Assembly (NCBI GenBank): GCA_022839525.1
Contig: JALHET010000078.1
Span: 1 to 8,114, forward strand
Length of the DNA: 8,114 nucleotides
Source of the DNA: Lentisphaerota bacterium
Lineage (GTDB): Bacteria > Verrucomicrobiota > Kiritimatiellia > RFP12 > UBA1067
Reading direction: 5' to 3'
The translations under genes were made by a program, and so were the position numbers. How positions within the stretch are numbered: the first letter of the stretch is position 1; each line of letters opens with the position of its first letter. A model generated the notes under the pieces. That model saw nothing but the letters and a program-made list of their open reading frames with translations, was not told the DNA's origin and did not search any database. Below are positions 5,978 to 8,114 of this stretch, in pieces.

Positions 5978-6844
5978 TTACACCGCGTTCCATTCCAACG
6001 AAAGGTCAACGGACGGCGCCGAGTGCGTCAGGCACCCGAGCGAGATCGCGTCGACTCCCGTCGCCGCCACCTCGCGCGCCCGCTCCAGCGTGATGCCGCC
6101 CGAGGCCTCGGTCATCGAAATCCCTTTGCACAGCGCCACGCACTCGCGCATCATTTCGCAGCTCATGTTGTCGAGCATGATCCATTCGGGACGCCCCCGC
6201 AACGCGCTGACGCACTCGGCCACGCTCTCAACCTCGACCTCGACTGCCAGCGCGGGAAACGCCTTACGTGCCGCCGCCACCGCCACATCCAACCGGTTCG
6301 GATCGCCCCCCAGCCACAACCGCCGGTGGTTGTCCTTAATCAGCACGCGGTCATACAGGCCGAAACGGTGGTTCGCGCCGCCGCCGCACCTGACCGCATA
6401 TTTCTCGAACACGCGCAGCCCCGGCGTAGTCTTGCGCGTGTCAAGGATCAGCGTGCCGTACGCTTTCACCGCGTCCACAAACCGCCCCGTCAGCGTGGCG
6501 ATGCCGCACATGCGCTGCATGAAATTGAGTGCCGTGCGCTCTGCCGTCAGGATCGACGCGGCCTTCCCCCGGATGGCCAGGATCGTGCCGCCCGCCTCCA
6601 CATCGCGCCCGTCGGGCACCACAACCGCGACCTGAAGCCCCGGATCCACGCACTCCAGCACACTCTTCCCCACGCAGGCGCCCGCCACGCGGCACGCCTC
6701 GCGCGCGAGGATTTTCCCAGTCGCCACGGCGGAGGGATCGACCAGCGCGAGGGTTGTGGCATCGCCCGGCCCCACATCTTCGGAGAGGGCCGCTTTCACC
6801 GCCCCCATGACCTGCGGATCGCGCATCAGTTCATGACCGTCCAT
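5978..6844 (-). CDS. nadC: Quinolinate phosphoribosyltransferase (nicotinate-nucleotide pyrophosphorylase, carboxylating)
   Basis: A 288-residue NadC of usual length. It converts quinolinate and PRPP to nicotinate mononucleotide, CO2 and pyrophosphate, the entry to NAD synthesis from the de novo pathway. Visible motifs: EDVGPGDATT (22-31), AERTALNFMQRMCGIAT (101-117), DTRKTTPGLR (135-144), GGGANHRFGLYDRVLIKDNH (154-173, with H159, R160 and K170), the VEVEVE strand (201-206), MLDNMS (223-228) and EASGGI (246-251). All expected substrate-binding residues are present. A good AAGGGG Shine-Dalgarno lies just before ATG 6844, in the 16-bp gap after the rhomboid gene. nadA and nadB are not in the window. 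Followed at once by coaX, so NAD and CoA precursors are made from one transcript. Confidence 0.96.
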   Translation of the reverse strand: MDGHELMRDPQVMGAVKAALSEDVGPGDATTLALVDPSAVATGKILAREACRVAGACVGKSVLECVDPGLQVAVVVPDGRDVEAGGTILAIRGKAASILTAERTALNFMQRMCGIATLTGRFVDAVKAYGTLILDTRKTTPGLRVFEKYAVRCGGGANHRFGLYDRVLIKDNHRRLWLGGDPNRLDVAVAAARKAFPALAVEVEVESVAECVSALRGRPEWIMLDNMSCEMMRECVALCKGISMTEASGGITLERAREVAATGVDAISLGCLTHSAPSVDLSLEWNAV

Positions 6845-6860
6845 CGTTCCCCTTTTCCGT

Positions 6861-7640
6861 TCAATCCGTTATACCCAGTTTCCGTAACCGCATCCCGTAC
6901 ATATACCCCGCGAGGCCGCCCACGAGATGCGCGGCATACGCCACTTGAGCCTGCACAAACACGGCCTCCGCAACCGTCAGCACGCCGAGCAGCCACGCCA
7001 GCGAGCGGGCCTTCAGCTTGAACGGTATGACGAACAGGAACAACCCGTAAACCATCCGCTGGGGGAAGCACGCCGCATACGCGCCGATCAGGGCGAACAC
7101 GCCGCCTGACGCACCTATGCACGACGCCGTTTCAAGCGTGCCGCCTGCCAGAGCGCCCACATGCAGCCACGCCCGCAACGCTTCCGGCACCCACAGCGTC
7201 AGCGCGTCCACCTGCGGCAGAACCGGCAACAAGGCGGTCACGGCCAGCCATCCGACGCCCCCCAGGATGCCGCACAACAAAAAAAGCCGCCAGAAGCGGC
7301 GCCCGCCGATCTCGGCCTCCAGGCCGGAACCGAAGAGCAGGACGGTCAGCATGTTCAGCCCGAGGTGCGCCCATCCGTCGTGCAAGAACATGTAGGTGAG
7401 CGGCTGCCAAAAGAAACCTTGGCTTAAGAGCGGCCAATTCAGGCCGAAGCAGGAGACAAGCGCCTGTCTGAATGAATACCCGTAAACAAACTCCACGCCC
7501 CCGGCGACCCGCTGGACCAGAAAAACAAAAAGACATATCCCGGCCAGAGAGGTTGCGGCGGGCGCCAAGAGGAAAATGCCCCGCAGACGCCAGAGCCATC
7601 TGCGCAGTGTCGTGACCAACCCGGCCTCCGTTTCCGGCAT
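6861..7640 (-). CDS. Rhomboid-family intramembrane serine protease
   Basis: A 259-residue multi-pass membrane protein with the rhomboid catalytic dyad. The first signature, FLHDGWAHLGLNM (85-97), supplies the oxyanion-side H92 and N96 (equivalent to H150 and N154 of E. coli GlpG). The nucleophile is S178 in GASGGVFALIGA. The partner histidine is H238 in AAHLVGGLAGYMYG. Around six to seven hydrophobic helices can be drawn, beginning at about residue 24. It should cut transmembrane segments of other membrane proteins in the inner membrane; its substrate is unknown. No extra soluble domain is attached. The ATG overlaps the stop of the small membrane protein by one base (TGATG) and has no Shine-Dalgarno of its own, so the two are probably translationally coupled. 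Active-site residues are complete, so an inactive pseudoprotease is unlikely. Confidence 0.93.
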   Translation of the reverse strand: MPETEAGLVTTLRRWLWRLRGIFLLAPAATSLAGICLFVFLVQRVAGGVEFVYGYSFRQALVSCFGLNWPLLSQGFFWQPLTYMFLHDGWAHLGLNMLTVLLFGSGLEAEIGGRRFWRLFLLCGILGGVGWLAVTALLPVLPQVDALTLWVPEALRAWLHVGALAGGTLETASCIGASGGVFALIGAYAACFPQRMVYGLFLFVIPFKLKARSLAWLLGVLTVAEAVFVQAQVAYAAHLVGGLAGYMYGMRLRKLGITD

Positions 7641-7873
7641 CAGGCTGATTTGATCGCGTCCCAGTTGACGTAGAGCAAACCGGTGATGATCACCAGCAGC
7701 ACGGTCGCGATGATCGCGCAGATGCCGCCGATCTGATCGCCCCGTCCCGCATTCTGCGCCGCGATCTCTTCCGCCGGATTACGCAGACGCTCCGAGATAA
7801 ACGCCCCGCCCCCGGTCGCCTTCACCTCTTCCTCAACCGCCTCGATAGAAGACTTCTTCAATTTCATGGCCAT
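7640..7873 (-). CDS. Small single-helix membrane protein coupled to rhomboid gene
   Basis: A 77-residue protein from ATG 7873 (MAMKLKKSSIEAVEEE); ATG 7867 is two codons later, and upstream in-frame ATGs at 7897 and 7909 would add a tail spanning a G7 run. I do not recognise the family. It has a charged, probably cytoplasmic N-terminal part with an acidic helix (IEAVEEEVKA) and an RNPAEEIAAQNAGRGDQ segment, then one transmembrane helix (IGGICAIIATVLLVIITGLLY, written here only as 19 to 21 residues near 7660-7720) and a short NWDAIKSA tail. Its stop codon shares one base with the rhomboid start, so the two are produced together. It could be a substrate, adaptor or regulator of the protease, but that is inference from gene order. 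No Shine-Dalgarno is obvious. Confidence 0.75.
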   Translation of the reverse strand: MAMKLKKSSIEAVEEEVKATGGGAFISERLRNPAEEIAAQNAGRGDQIGGICAIIATVLLVIITGLLYVNWDAIKSA

Positions 7874-7874
7874 G

Positions 7875-7883
7875 ATTTTATCA
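7875..7883 (-). promoter_or_regulatory. Possible extended -10 element of the - strand operon
   Basis: The - strand reads TGATAAAAT, an extended -10 (TGn) followed by TAAAAT, a 5/6 match to TATAAT. No good -35 lies 17 bases upstream, where the sequence is G-rich. It sits only one base before ATG 7873, so a transcript from it would have almost no leader. That fits the lack of a Shine-Dalgarno but may be chance. Confidence 0.25.
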
Positions 7884-7888
7884 GAACG

Positions 7889-7895
7889 CCCCCCC
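7889..7895 (-). other. G7 homopolymer between candidate start codons
   Basis: Seven consecutive Cs on + (Gs on -) lie between in-frame ATG 7897 and ATG 7873 of the small membrane protein. If translation began at 7897 or 7909, slippage here would switch the reading frame; if it begins at 7873, the run is untranslated and lies at a possible promoter spacer. Confidence 0.35.
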
Positions 7896-8032
7896 ATTGA
7901 GTAGCGCATTTTTCACGGACTGCGCAACACGCGCAACCGTTGGCATACACTTGAAGACTTGTCCTGTATAGCCAGTTTGTTACCCGACACCCCCAAGGAT
8001 GAAAGCGGGAAAACCGTTCTAACTGCAAAAAC

Positions 8033-8114
8033 TCATTTCAGGAACAGCCGCGTCGAAAAGAGGCCGTGCAGGTCCACCCCCTGCTCCATGGCCTGGAGCA
8101 CCGCCGCGCCCCCC
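8033..8114 (-). CDS. C-terminal end of a gene running in from the right (partial)
   Basis: On the - strand one frame is open from the window edge to a TGA at 8033-8035 and reads GAAVLQAMEQGVDLHGLF followed by STRLFLK. Its third codon positions are almost all G or C, as in the other genes here, and the other - strand frame I read (ending at 8038-8040) gives a poor cysteine/arginine-rich peptide. The product cannot be identified from 27 residues. It lies 159 bp upstream of the small membrane protein and on the same strand, so it may be a neighbouring transcription unit or the start of the same one. Confidence 0.45.
   Translation of the reverse strand, partial: GGAAVLQAMEQGVDLHGLFSTRLFLK

Noticed and set aside
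4470..6635. 721-codon open frame on + across nucleotidyltransferase, coaX and nadC
   Set aside because: It is antisense to three clear enzyme genes, crosses their junctions and translates to an R/H/A-rich sequence typical of a GC-rich shadow frame.
6023..7021. 332-codon open frame on + opposite nadC and the rhomboid gene
   Set aside because: It is antisense to two genes with intact catalytic motifs, and its own product is arginine/histidine-rich with no domain.
8088..8114. Start of a + strand gene at the right edge (ATG at 8088)
   Set aside because: Only nine codons are visible, with no ribosome binding site; the - strand frame through the same bases has better codon use and a proper stop.

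Overview
The window is GC-rich bacterial chromosome, densely coded, with third codon positions rich in G and C. The gene content is housekeeping (NAD and CoA cofactor synthesis, a ComF-type phosphoribosyltransferase, a sugar-nucleotide-type nucleotidyltransferase, a rhomboid protease) plus one two-component system. Nothing points to a plasmid or phage. The lineage cannot be fixed from sequence alone. The mixture of genes, the weak Shine-Dalgarno sites and the short tandem repeats in the gaps made me think of the PVC group (for example Kiritimatiellota) or another environmental phylum, but this is an impression only.

Layout. Bases 1-412 hold no convincing gene but contain a GC hairpin and two arrays of degenerate 7-bp tandem repeats. 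From 413 to 3309 three genes lie on the + strand: an unrecognised six-helix membrane protein, an OmpR/PhoB-type response regulator, and its HAMP-type sensor histidine kinase, which overlaps the regulator by 23 bp. A convergent gap (3310-3504) carries 9-bp and 7-bp tandem repeats. From 7873 back to 3505 six genes lie on the - strand with gaps of at most about 41 bp, and look like one operon in the order: small single-helix protein, rhomboid protease, nadC, coaX, nucleotidyltransferase, comF. After a 159-bp gap, the last 82 bases look like the C-terminal end of another - strand gene.

How the genes work together. The sensor kinase should phosphorylate the regulator at D51; the membrane protein in front may be a target or partner. 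In the - strand operon, nadC makes nicotinate mononucleotide from quinolinate for NAD, and coaX makes 4'-phosphopantothenate for CoA. The nucleotidyltransferase probably activates a sugar phosphate or similar headgroup. The small membrane protein is joined to the rhomboid gene by a 1-bp TGATG stop/start overlap.

The most unusual signal is not a gene. Several gaps contain short runs of degenerate tandem repeats from three families: heptamer AGGTTGC, heptamer TTGAACG and nonamer TTCTTTGCG. The same heptamers recur at separate loci and in both orientations. One array runs into the coaX stop codon and supplies its last codons; another lies directly upstream of the comF ribosome binding site. The organisation resembles the heptanucleotide STRR repeats known from cyanobacteria, although the sequences differ.
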